DNA of 36,743 nucleotides from Elusimicrobiota bacterium. GTDB lineage: Bacteria > Elusimicrobiota > Elusimicrobia > Elusimicrobiales > UBA9959. Both the position numbers and the translations under genes were made by a program. This document shows positions 15,736-22,578 of this stretch, one piece after another. The notes under the pieces were generated by a model. That model worked only from the letters and a program-made list of their open reading frames with translations, was not told where the DNA came from and did not search any database. The number at the start of each line of letters is the position of its first letter. Within the stretch, counting starts at the first letter, position 1. The stretch lies in NCBI GenBank assembly GCA_016207645.1, contig JACQPH010000111.1, forward strand, positions 1-36,743. The letters run 5' to 3'.

Positions 15736-17295
15736 ATGAGGAAACTGATCGCGCTGATGATTTTGCTGGGCGCTTTCGCGGGGAGACCCGCGGAGGCCGG
15801 CGTTTTCACGCAGTCCGAGATGGAGGAGATCTCCTGCGCCGCCCTCAAGATGCAGCTGTTCTATTATTACCTGGACCCCAACCGGGACCAGAAAGTGGTG
15901 AATTTCCCCATGACCTGCAAGGGGGTGAAGTCCACGTACGCCATGCCCAAGTGGGTGGAGCCGGGGGTGGTGGAGATGGCCGGCCGCAAGGTCTGGCGCG
16001 ACCCGGTGGAGGGGGAGATCTCCGAGGCCACGCTCTGGCAGACCCCCGTTTCCATAATCTACGAGTACCTGGACCTCACGCGCAAGACCTTCCCGCCCGA
16101 GGCCGGCGGCGCCAATATCCAGCCCGGCCTGCTGGTGAAGGAATACGCCGATATCCGCATCCGCTTCCAGATGTCCATGGACAGGCTGTACCGCGCCCGC
16201 ACCCGCGAGGTCGTCATGGGCGACTCCATGGAGGGCCGCGGCCGCACCATGATGTCGCAGTTCGTCCTTATCCTCAAGGAGATGGAGTCCATCGCGGACG
16301 CCATCTCCAGCACCAACCAGCGGCGCTACGCCGACGCCGTGCTGGCCTCCGCCATGCTCAGCCAGGACTCCTTCCGCGCGCTTTTCAGGGCGCCGCGCAG
16401 GTACGAAGCCCCGCCCAGGGAATCCGGCTCGGCCAAGGTCGTGAACACGGCGCTCACCATGATGGGCATCATCCTGATGTTCCTGGCGGTCCAGGCCTTC
16501 TTCGCCATGAACGACGAGAAGACCAACGCCATGATGGGCGACTACTCCAGGAAAGTGGAGACCTTCACCGAGGCCTTCTCGCGCCAGTTCATCAACATCA
16601 ACGTCAAATACCTGGTGCTGGGGCCGGTGGCCCTTTTCTCGCTGCTGGGCCTGCTCACCATGAACCTGCCGGCTTTCTTCTTCCTGAGCGCGCTGGGCCT
16701 GGCCATAGGCATGCGCACCCCGCAGTTCGTGCTCACCGCCATGAAGCAGGCGCGCGGCAAGAAGATAGACACCCAGCTGATGGACGCGCTGATCCTGCTG
16801 GCCAACTGCCTGCGCTCGGGCCTCGACATCGTGCAGGGCTTCGAGATGGTCTCCAAGGACCTGATGCCGCCCATCTCCGACGAATTCGCGCTGGTCATCA
16901 AGAACTACCAGCTGGGCATGACCTTCGAGAAGGCCCTGGGCGTCATGGAGGACCGCGTGGAATCCAAGATGCTCGCCTACATGATCCGCGCCATCGTGCT
17001 GCAGCGCCAGATGGGCGGCAACCTGACGAAAGTCTTCGAGCGCATCGTGGTGGACATCCGCGAGGAGTCCAAGCTGGAGGAGAAGACCAAGGCCATGACG
17101 GCCCAGCAGAAGATCCAGTCCATCGTCGTGGGCATCATGCCCTGGGTGATGGTGGGCGTGATGTTCATGTTCCAGCCCGCGGTCATGATAAAGTTCTACA
17201 GCACGCCGATAGGCATGGCCACGGCGTGTTTCTGCGTCATCTGGGTGGCCATCGGCATGAAAGTGGTGGCCAGCCTCGGGAATATACGCGTATGA
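15736..17295 (+). CDS. tadB: TadB-like inner-membrane protein with secreted N-terminal extension
   Basis: 519 residues from the ATG at 15736, which starts a signal peptide (MRKLIALMILLGAFAGRPAEA). The frame extends upstream to an ATG at 15574, but those codons are the family A repeat. Residues about 22-230 are an extra region with two Cys (C35 and C62) and no family I recognise. Membrane helices follow at about 236-258 and 292-345. The T2SSF/TadB domain spans about 350-475 (LANCLRSGLDIVQGFEMV, then MLAYMIRAIVLQRQMGGNL), and two closing helices run to 519. TadB forms the inner-membrane platform with TadC. The stop overlaps the tadC start (ATGA), so the pair is translationally coupled. Confidence 0.88.
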   Translation: MRKLIALMILLGAFAGRPAEAGVFTQSEMEEISCAALKMQLFYYYLDPNRDQKVVNFPMTCKGVKSTYAMPKWVEPGVVEMAGRKVWRDPVEGEISEATLWQTPVSIIYEYLDLTRKTFPPEAGGANIQPGLLVKEYADIRIRFQMSMDRLYRARTREVVMGDSMEGRGRTMMSQFVLILKEMESIADAISSTNQRRYADAVLASAMLSQDSFRALFRAPRRYEAPPRESGSAKVVNTALTMMGIILMFLAVQAFFAMNDEKTNAMMGDYSRKVETFTEAFSRQFININVKYLVLGPVALFSLLGLLTMNLPAFFFLSALGLAIGMRTPQFVLTAMKQARGKKIDTQLMDALILLANCLRSGLDIVQGFEMVSKDLMPPISDEFALVIKNYQLGMTFEKALGVMEDRVESKMLAYMIRAIVLQRQMGGNLTKVFERIVVDIREESKLEEKTKAMTAQQKIQSIVVGIMPWVMVGVMFMFQPAVMIKFYSTPIGMATACFCVIWVAIGMKVVASLGNIRV

Positions 17296-18194
17296 TGGAC
17301 CCGGAGAAGATAAAGAACGCGCTGCTTATCGTGATCTCCACGATAGGCTCCTTCGCGGCCTTCACGGCGGTGCAGCGCTTCCTCGCCCCGCGCGAGGAGG
17401 AGCGCTCCGCGATAGGCGACATCAGCGACATGGAGGGGAGGGAGCTCTCCGCCTTCTCCAGGCTGGAGAACAGCAGGAGTTTCTGGGACAAGCTGGACCT
17501 GTTCTTCGCCAGGCAGCTGGGCCTGGAGAAGAAGCTCGACGAGACCTACATGCTGCTGGGCAGCCCGCCCGGCACCAACCCGCTGAAGATGCTGCACCTG
17601 AAGCTGATAGCCGGCTCCGTGCTGCCCACGCTGTTCTTCGCGCTCAGCGGGTCCTTCTTCTGCCTTCTCTTCGCGCCGCTGGGCTTCCTGCTGCCCGACG
17701 CGGCCGTCTGGGCCGGCCGCATCCGCCGGCGACAGGAGGACATCATCCGCAACTTCCCCACCTTCGTCGACCTGGGGGCGCTGATGATAGAATCCGGCCT
17801 GGATTACATGACCGCTTTCGACCGCATCGTGAAGATCGCCCCGGTGAAGACCGGCCTGGAGATGGAGATAGAGAAGACGATCAACGAGGTGCAGCTGGGC
17901 TACGCCCGCCGCGACGCGCTCCGGCGCCTGTCCATGCGCACCGGCCTGCAGGAGGTCCGCTCCTTCGTGGGCCTGATAGTGCAGTCCGACGAGCTGGGCA
18001 CCAGCCTGGTGGAGCTGATGCGCAACTATTCCGCCGACATGCGCTTCCGCCGCCTCAACAAGGCCGAGAAGCTGGCCGCGCAGGCCTCCACCAAGATGCT
18101 CATCCCGCTGTTCATCTTTATTTTTCCGACGGTGTTCATACTGATGCTGGCCCCGATGATAATGGACCTGATAACGGGCGGCATGCCGTTTTAA
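17292..18194 (+). CDS. tadC: TadC-like inner-membrane platform protein
   Basis: 300 residues starting MMDPEKIKNALLIVIST at the ATGA overlap with tadB. Membrane helices lie near 8-25, 98-140 and 272-297. The T2SSF domain contains FPTFVDLGALMIESGLDYMT, the family's usual LIVQSDELGTSL and the closing PLFIFIFPTVFILMLAP. It has the usual TadC size and place. The in-frame sequence upstream of 17292 is only an accidental open frame over the fusion ATPase and tadB. Confidence 0.9.
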   Translation: MMDPEKIKNALLIVISTIGSFAAFTAVQRFLAPREEERSAIGDISDMEGRELSAFSRLENSRSFWDKLDLFFARQLGLEKKLDETYMLLGSPPGTNPLKMLHLKLIAGSVLPTLFFALSGSFFCLLFAPLGFLLPDAAVWAGRIRRRQEDIIRNFPTFVDLGALMIESGLDYMTAFDRIVKIAPVKTGLEMEIEKTINEVQLGYARRDALRRLSMRTGLQEVRSFVGLIVQSDELGTSLVELMRNYSADMRFRRLNKAEKLAAQASTKMLIPLFIFIFPTVFILMLAPMIMDLITGGMPF

Positions 18195-18304
18195 GAAAGG
18201 CTGAAGGCTAAAGGATAAAGGCTGAAGGATTAGGGATCAAGTACTTATCACATCACCGCTTGAATTATGGCTTCTTGATCCTTCGGCCTTAATCCTTACC
18301 ACTT
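18195..18304. repeat. Heptanucleotide-arm inverted repeat (H2)
   Basis: The left arm (18195-18241) is made of units such as ggctgaa, ggctaaa, ggataaa and ggattag. The right arm (18271-18304) reads cttcttgatccttcggcc, then ttaatccttaccactt. The inner match ggatcaag/cttgatcc is perfect and the rest is imperfect. It starts directly after the tadC stop and ends 5 nt before the ATG at 18310, leaving no visible Shine-Dalgarno sequence. Confidence 0.75.
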
Positions 18305-18309
18305 ACCAT

Positions 18310-19626
18310 ATGATAAACCTATTTCTGGCGGTCCTTTTCTCGGCGGCGCTCTGCGCCCCGGCCTCCGCGCAGGTCAAGCGCGTGAAAAGCGAGGAATCGC
18401 TGTTCCTCGACCTGCAGAAGACCGGCCTGGGCGCCCTGAACGAGCTGGACGAGAAGCGGAAATTCCTGGAGCTGGTGCGCCTGGAGAAGCAGAAGCTGCA
18501 GGGCAAGATGCTGGGCGACATCTACGACAACGCCTACGAGTATTACCGCAACGGCAACTACGAGGACGCCAAGGACCTGGCGCTGAAGATCATCTCCATC
18601 GACCCCAACCACCAGGACGCGCATATGCTGCTGGAGGCCTCCAACCAGCTGCGCGGCAGCCTGCGCCCCGGCATGAGCGAGAAGCTGATGCTGGAGGACC
18701 GCTTCAAGACGGCCCTTTCCTATTACACCGAGGGCCGCATCGTGGAGGCCCATACCAAGATGACCGAAGTGGTCAAGCTCTCCCCGAACAACATCAAGGC
18801 CAGGTACTGGCTCTCCAAGATGAAGGAGGACCTGAAGGAATATTATTTCCAGAAGGGCATGCAGGACTACCAGGCCAGGGACCTGAAAGGCTCGCTGGAC
18901 GATCTTTACAACGCCCTGCTGATCAGGCCCCGGGATACCCTCATCATCACCTGGATCACCCGCGTGGAGGACGAGCTGCGCCAGCAGCGCGCCAACGACC
19001 TGCTCAAGTCGGCGCTGGAGTTCTACGCCCAGGGCCGCCTGAAGGACGCCCACGACGGGCTGAGGCGCGCGCTGGAGGTGCAGCCCGGCGACTCCAAGGC
19101 CGGCAAACTGCTGGCCGAGGTCAGGACCGAGCTGGAGAACGGCTTCCTGGCCGCCGGCAAGAAATTCTACGGCTCCCGCAGGTACACCGAGGCCATAGGG
19201 GAGTGGGACAAGGCCAAGCCCTATACGGCCAACATGGCCTACATCAACAACCTCATCTCCCGCGCCCGCCAGCAGATGAAGCTGGAAGGGGAAGAGAAGA
19301 AGCGCCGCGCCGACGAGGCCGCGCGCCGCGCGAAGACCGAGGAGGAGGCCCGCCTCAAAGAGGAGGAGGACCGCAAGAAGGCCGAGGCCGAGGCCAAAAA
19401 GCGCGGCCTGAGCGTGGAGGAAGTGGTCAAGAAACCGCAGGGCGTGACCGAGGAGAACCGCATGGCCGCCCAGCAGCACTACATGGAGGGCATCAAGTAC
19501 TTCCAGAACTCGAATTACGACAAGGCCCGCGACGAGTGGACCATAGCGCGGCAGCTCGACCCCGGCAACGCCGACGCCGCGGCCGGCCTCAAGCGCATAG
19601 AGTCGATACTCTCCGGCGGGCAGTAG
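18310..19626 (+). CDS. Periplasmic TPR protein
   Basis: 438 residues with a signal peptide (MINLFLAVLFSAALCAPASAQ). At least six TPR-like units are visible: AYEYYRNGNYEDAKDLALKI, ALSYYTEGRIVEAHTKMTEV, GMQDYQARDLKGSLDDLYNA, ALEFYAQGRLKDAHDGLRRA, GKKFYGSRRYTEAIGEWDKA and GIKYFQNSNYDKARDEWTIA. A very charged helix (about 325-365, Lys/Glu/Arg/Ala) separates the last TPR from the others. As the final gene of the Tad cluster before the terminator it takes the place of TadD, the TPR protein that supports secretin assembly in other Tad systems. Orthology is inferred from position and domain only. Confidence 0.8.
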   Translation: MINLFLAVLFSAALCAPASAQVKRVKSEESLFLDLQKTGLGALNELDEKRKFLELVRLEKQKLQGKMLGDIYDNAYEYYRNGNYEDAKDLALKIISIDPNHQDAHMLLEASNQLRGSLRPGMSEKLMLEDRFKTALSYYTEGRIVEAHTKMTEVVKLSPNNIKARYWLSKMKEDLKEYYFQKGMQDYQARDLKGSLDDLYNALLIRPRDTLIITWITRVEDELRQQRANDLLKSALEFYAQGRLKDAHDGLRRALEVQPGDSKAGKLLAEVRTELENGFLAAGKKFYGSRRYTEAIGEWDKAKPYTANMAYINNLISRARQQMKLEGEEKKRRADEAARRAKTEEEARLKEEEDRKKAEAEAKKRGLSVEEVVKKPQGVTEENRMAAQQHYMEGIKYFQNSNYDKARDEWTIARQLDPGNADAAAGLKRIESILSGGQ

Positions 19627-19643
19627 CCGCGCGCGGGGAAGGC

Positions 19644-19681
19644 GGAGGGGGCCGCCCTCAAAAAGGGCGGCTCCTTTTTTG
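19644..19681 (+). terminator. Rho-independent terminator after the Tad cluster
   Basis: gccgccct (19651-19658) pairs with agggcggc (19664-19671) around loop caaaa, with further ggag/ctcc pairing outside and a run of six T at 19675-19680. It closes the TadE-TPR gene block on the + strand. Confidence 0.9.
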
Positions 19682-19693
19682 AAGGTAACTGCC

Positions 19694-19723
19694 CGAACCC
19701 CATATAGCGACCTGAACGGTTAC
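19694..19723 (+). promoter_or_regulatory. Motif B, copy upstream of the HAMP/PAS sensor
   Basis: The stretch cgaaccccatatagcgacc, then tgaacggttac, is identical at 27 of 30 positions to 20988-21017. Both copies have cgaacccc at the left, which is also the inner arm of repeat family A. AT-rich sequence follows, with ttttaaccg 25 nt on. It ends 105 nt before the start at 19829. It may be a regulator-binding or promoter element, or a remnant of the repeat. Confidence 0.45.
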
Positions 19724-19828
19724 TTTTGAAGACTATCTTTTAACCGTTCTGTAACATGTTTGAAACGCGGACTTTGTAGAATTTGAGCAGGCTCGGGCGG
19801 GACCGGTTTCTCTTATAGGACAAAATTT

Positions 19829-20944
19829 ATGCGGCTTACCGTGAAATGGCTGATGTGGTTCGTCGGGATAGGCATCTACGTGATGTTCCTCGGCGGCATT
19901 TTCTACTACAACCTCTTCAAGTGGACTTTCGACGAGAAGCTGAAACAGGACGTGATCGAGACCGTCAAGGTCTACGCGCCCACCCTGCGCAACGGCCTGC
20001 TCAACAACGCCAACGCGATCTCCTTCGAGGAGTACGACATCATGCAGTCGCTGGTCAAGGACGAGCGCATCACCTCCCTGATCTACCTCAGCCGCCAGGG
20101 CAAGGTGCGCTGGCACAAGGAATCCCGGTTCATGGGCATGGGCTGGGACGAACTGCAGAAGCAGGTCCCGCCGCCCACCGACGCCATAGCGCAGGCCTAC
20201 CTCTCCAAGATGCCCAAGGTGCGCCAGGTGAAGGGCGAGCCTTTCTACGAGATCGCCATCCCTTTCTCGGTCCGCGGCGACATCATCGGCATCATCGACA
20301 TGATGGTGTCCAGGGCCGGCGCGGAGGTGCTGATCGGCTCGGCCATGCGCAAGTACGTGTTCGGGGCCGTCGGCGTCCTGTTCCTGCTGGGCCTGCCGCT
20401 CTATTTCTTCTTCCACCACTACGTGATCTCGCCGATGGACGCGCTGCGCGACAGCGTGGAGAGCGTCTCGCTCAAGAACTTCGACCTGCGCTTCCCGGCC
20501 CGCGCCGACGAGTTCGGGGACCTTTCCGGCGCCATCACGAGGCTGATGGGGAAGATGAAGGTGGAGATAGAGGGCATCTCCAACAGGGACCGCACCTACA
20601 AGGAGGCGGAGCAGCGCTGGTGGCGTTCCCTGCTGAACATCATCGTGCCGGCCACGAACTACGTGATCGTCGTCGACGAGAACAACAGCATCCTTTACGC
20701 CAATTTCGAGCTCGGCCAGGGCATGGACGCCAAGAACATCCACCTGCTGGACGTGGTGGACAGCCAGCAGCAGACGCTGCTGCGCCTGGTGGGCCAGGCC
20801 TTCGAGACCCCCGACCAGCCCGTGGAGGGCGAGACCGTCTTCAAGAACCAGAACTTCAACGTGAAGGTGCTCCACGTCGGCCAGACCGCCGAGACCAACC
20901 GCACCCTGATCCTCTTCTACCCCAAAGCCCAGATAAGCATGTAG
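19829..20944 (+). CDS. Membrane sensor with HAMP and PAS-like domains, no kinase
   Basis: 371 residues. A membrane helix at about 7-27 and another at about 176-200 enclose a periplasmic sensory domain. HAMP follows (ISPMDALRDSVESVSLKNFD, then ADEFGDLSGAITRLMGK). The last ~110 residues resemble a PAS domain (NYVIVVDENNSILYANFELG). The protein stops there: no HisKA, HATPase, GGDEF, EAL or methyl-accepting region. It must signal through a partner, possibly the kinase at 24188 or the regulator at 21384. The start at 19829 has a weak AGGA about 12 nt upstream. It lies alone behind the terminator, 136 nt before the next gene. Confidence 0.75.
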   Translation: MRLTVKWLMWFVGIGIYVMFLGGIFYYNLFKWTFDEKLKQDVIETVKVYAPTLRNGLLNNANAISFEEYDIMQSLVKDERITSLIYLSRQGKVRWHKESRFMGMGWDELQKQVPPPTDAIAQAYLSKMPKVRQVKGEPFYEIAIPFSVRGDIIGIIDMMVSRAGAEVLIGSAMRKYVFGAVGVLFLLGLPLYFFFHHYVISPMDALRDSVESVSLKNFDLRFPARADEFGDLSGAITRLMGKMKVEIEGISNRDRTYKEAEQRWWRSLLNIIVPATNYVIVVDENNSILYANFELGQGMDAKNIHLLDVVDSQQQTLLRLVGQAFETPDQPVEGETVFKNQNFNVKVLHVGQTAETNRTLILFYPKAQISM

Positions 20945-20964
20945 CCGTAACTTTAGGTAGTGGA

Positions 20965-20995
20965 GGGTTGGCCGGGGTTTTGCCCCGCGAACCCC
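20965..20995. repeat. Truncated family A repeat (left arm only)
   Basis: gggttggccggggttttg (20965-20982) followed by ccccgcgaacccc matches the left outer and inner arms of the family A repeat, then the sequence changes directly into motif B. No right arm is present. The internal ggggttttgcccc can still form a small hairpin after the sensor gene. Confidence 0.7.
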
Positions 20996-21017
20996 GTATA
21001 GCGACCTGAATAGTTAC
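20988..21017 (+). promoter_or_regulatory. Motif B, copy upstream of the small membrane protein
   Basis: The stretch cgaaccccgtatagcgacc, then tgaatagttac, matches 19694-19723 at 27 of 30 positions. TAGTTA at its end (21011-21016) is 17 bp before TATAAC (21034-21039), so the motif may overlap the -35 region of a promoter for the operon starting at 21081. Confidence 0.45.
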
Positions 21018-21080
21018 GAATAATTATGTATTATATAACCAGCACGGGCCCGGCCCGCGGGTATTATTTTGGAGGAAATT

Positions 21081-21377
21081 ATGAAACTTGAAGTGCGCAA
21101 TATCAGCGTCGGTTCGCTCGTTACCTCTTCGGTGCCGCTGGTGGTCTTCTGCCTGGCGCTCCTCGGGGGCGTGGTGACCTTCATGGTGGTGCCCAATATG
21201 CAGCTGGCCTCCATGAGCTTTTTCCAGAAGCTGCTGAGCGTGGGCCTCTACGCCCTGCTTTACGTGGTGATAAGCACGGCGGTGCTCGTGTTCGCCGCCT
21301 TCGTCTACAACGTCCTCACCGGGGTGCTCGGCCTCCGCGGCATCACTTTCGACATAGAAGAGATCCACCACGACTAA
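21081..21377 (+). CDS. Small two-helix membrane protein (DUF3566-like)
   Basis: 98 residues from the ATG at 21081, which has GGAGGA 5-10 nt upstream. An in-frame ATT/GAG region before it is not needed. Two membrane helices (about 18-40 and 53-78) are followed by FVYNVLTGVLGLRGITFDIEE. This resembles the ending of DUF3566-type proteins, whose function is not known. It sits 6 nt before the atypical response regulator and is very probably co-transcribed with it. Confidence 0.65.
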   Translation: MKLEVRNISVGSLVTSSVPLVVFCLALLGGVVTFMVVPNMQLASMSFFQKLLSVGLYALLYVVISTAVLVFAAFVYNVLTGVLGLRGITFDIEEIHHD

Positions 21378-21383
21378 AACAAA

Positions 21384-22142
21384 ATGAAAATAAACATCAT
21401 CTTTGCCTCGAAAGACCTGTCGCGGGCCTCGCTGATGCTGGAGATGCTTTCCCGGCAGGGCTACGCCGTGGCCACGGCCCACCGGGCCCGGGAGGTCATG
21501 GGGATGCTGGCGGAGAAGTCCTTCGACATGGTCATGATAGGCCAGAACCTGGCCGACGAGGAAGGGCTCACCTTCCTGCGCAACCTCAGGGCCAAGAACA
21601 AGAACATCCCCGTCATCGCGGTGCTGGAATCCCCGGACACCTTCCTCGACCATATGCCGTCCGGCCTGAACATGGAGGCCCTGCTGCCGCACGGCGCCTC
21701 CGGCCGCGAGACCCCCAGGATCTCCTACAAGCTGGCCTTCTTCCAGCTCGGAGCCGACGAGTGCCTGGCCTACAGCCAGGACCTGCACGAGAGCGTCGCC
21801 CGCGTGCGGGCCGTGGTGCGCCGCACCGTCAGCGTGCAGGCGGACGAAGTGCTGAAGATGAACGAGATAGAGCTCAATATGTCGAGCTACACGGTGCGCA
21901 TCGGCGGCAGGGAGATAAAGGTGACGGCCAAGGAATTCGACCTGCTCTACGTCTTCCTGAGCTCCCCGAACCGCGTACTGTCCAGGCCCTACCTGATAGA
22001 GCGCGTCTGGGGCTACAACTATTTCGGCTCGCCGCGCACGGTGGACGTGCACGTGCGCAGGCTGCGCTCCAAGATGGGCAAGTCCTCGCGCTACGTGCAC
22101 ACGGTGCCCTGCGTGGGCTACAAGCTGGTGCCCTCCAAGTAG
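21384..22142 (+). CDS. OmpR-type regulator with degenerate receiver
   Basis: 252 residues. The C-terminal half (about 150-250) is a normal winged-helix DNA-binding domain: IRIGGREIKVTAKEFDLLYV-like start, RPYLIERVWGYNY, TVDVHVRRLRSKMG and a final VGYKLVPSK. The N-terminal receiver has lost every key residue. The acidic pair is Ser9-Lys10, the phospho-acceptor Asp is Gly53 (MVMIGQNLADEEG), the Thr/Ser position is Glu82 and the conserved Lys is Tyr130 (LGADECLAYS). About 30 extra residues (88-117) are inserted before the last strand. It cannot be phosphorylated in the usual way and may be ruled by dimer state, ligand or a protein partner. The start has no strong Shine-Dalgarno sequence and lies 6 nt after the previous stop. 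Confidence 0.88.
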   Translation: MKINIIFASKDLSRASLMLEMLSRQGYAVATAHRAREVMGMLAEKSFDMVMIGQNLADEEGLTFLRNLRAKNKNIPVIAVLESPDTFLDHMPSGLNMEALLPHGASGRETPRISYKLAFFQLGADECLAYSQDLHESVARVRAVVRRTVSVQADEVLKMNEIELNMSSYTVRIGGREIKVTAKEFDLLYVFLSSPNRVLSRPYLIERVWGYNYFGSPRTVDVHVRRLRSKMGKSSRYVHTVPCVGYKLVPSK

Positions 22143-22200
22143 GGGGGCGGGGTTCGGGAGCGGAGAAATTCAGCTTTTAAAAAACAACGGGAGAAAAAAT

Positions 22201-22578
22201 ATGGCCGCGAACAAGATCCTGATAATAGACGACGACACGCACCTGCGCGAGAGCCTGGCCGAGGTGCTGGACCTGGAGGGCTTCAAATGCTTCGAGGCCG
22301 GCAACGCCAGGGGCGGCATAGAGTCCGCCAAGAAGAACAAGCCCGACGTGGTGATAATGGACATCCAGCTGCCGGACTCCTCCGGCTTCCAGATCTGCCA
22401 GGAGCTGCGCAAGTTCTCGAAGGAGTTCATCCTCATCATGATGACGGGCCGCTTCCTCTCGGCCGAGGAGAAGACCCAGGGCCTGTCCCTGGGCGCCGAC
22501 GAGTACATGACCAAGCCCTTCGATATACCGGAGCTCTGCATCCGCATCCGCCAGCTGCTCACCAGGAAGGGGAAATAA
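22201..22578 (+). CDS. Single-domain response regulator (intact receiver)
   Basis: 125 residues, a complete CheY-like receiver. Asp10-Asp11-Asp12 form the acidic pocket, Asp54 is the phospho-acceptor (VIMDIQLPDSSG), Thr82 and Lys105 (EYMTKPF) are in place. There is no output domain, so it acts by phosphotransfer or protein contact. GGGAG is 6-10 nt before the ATG. Its stop overlaps the next start (TAATG), which couples it to the thioredoxin-like gene. Confidence 0.9.
   Translation: MAANKILIIDDDTHLRESLAEVLDLEGFKCFEAGNARGGIESAKKNKPDVVIMDIQLPDSSGFQICQELRKFSKEFILIMMTGRFLSAEEKTQGLSLGADEYMTKPFDIPELCIRIRQLLTRKGK

Noticed and set aside
15231-17291. Apparent 5' extension of tadC over the fusion ATPase and tadB
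   Set aside because: TadC homology starts at 17292 at a typical ATGA overlap. The upstream part is an out-of-frame reading of two real genes and a repeat.
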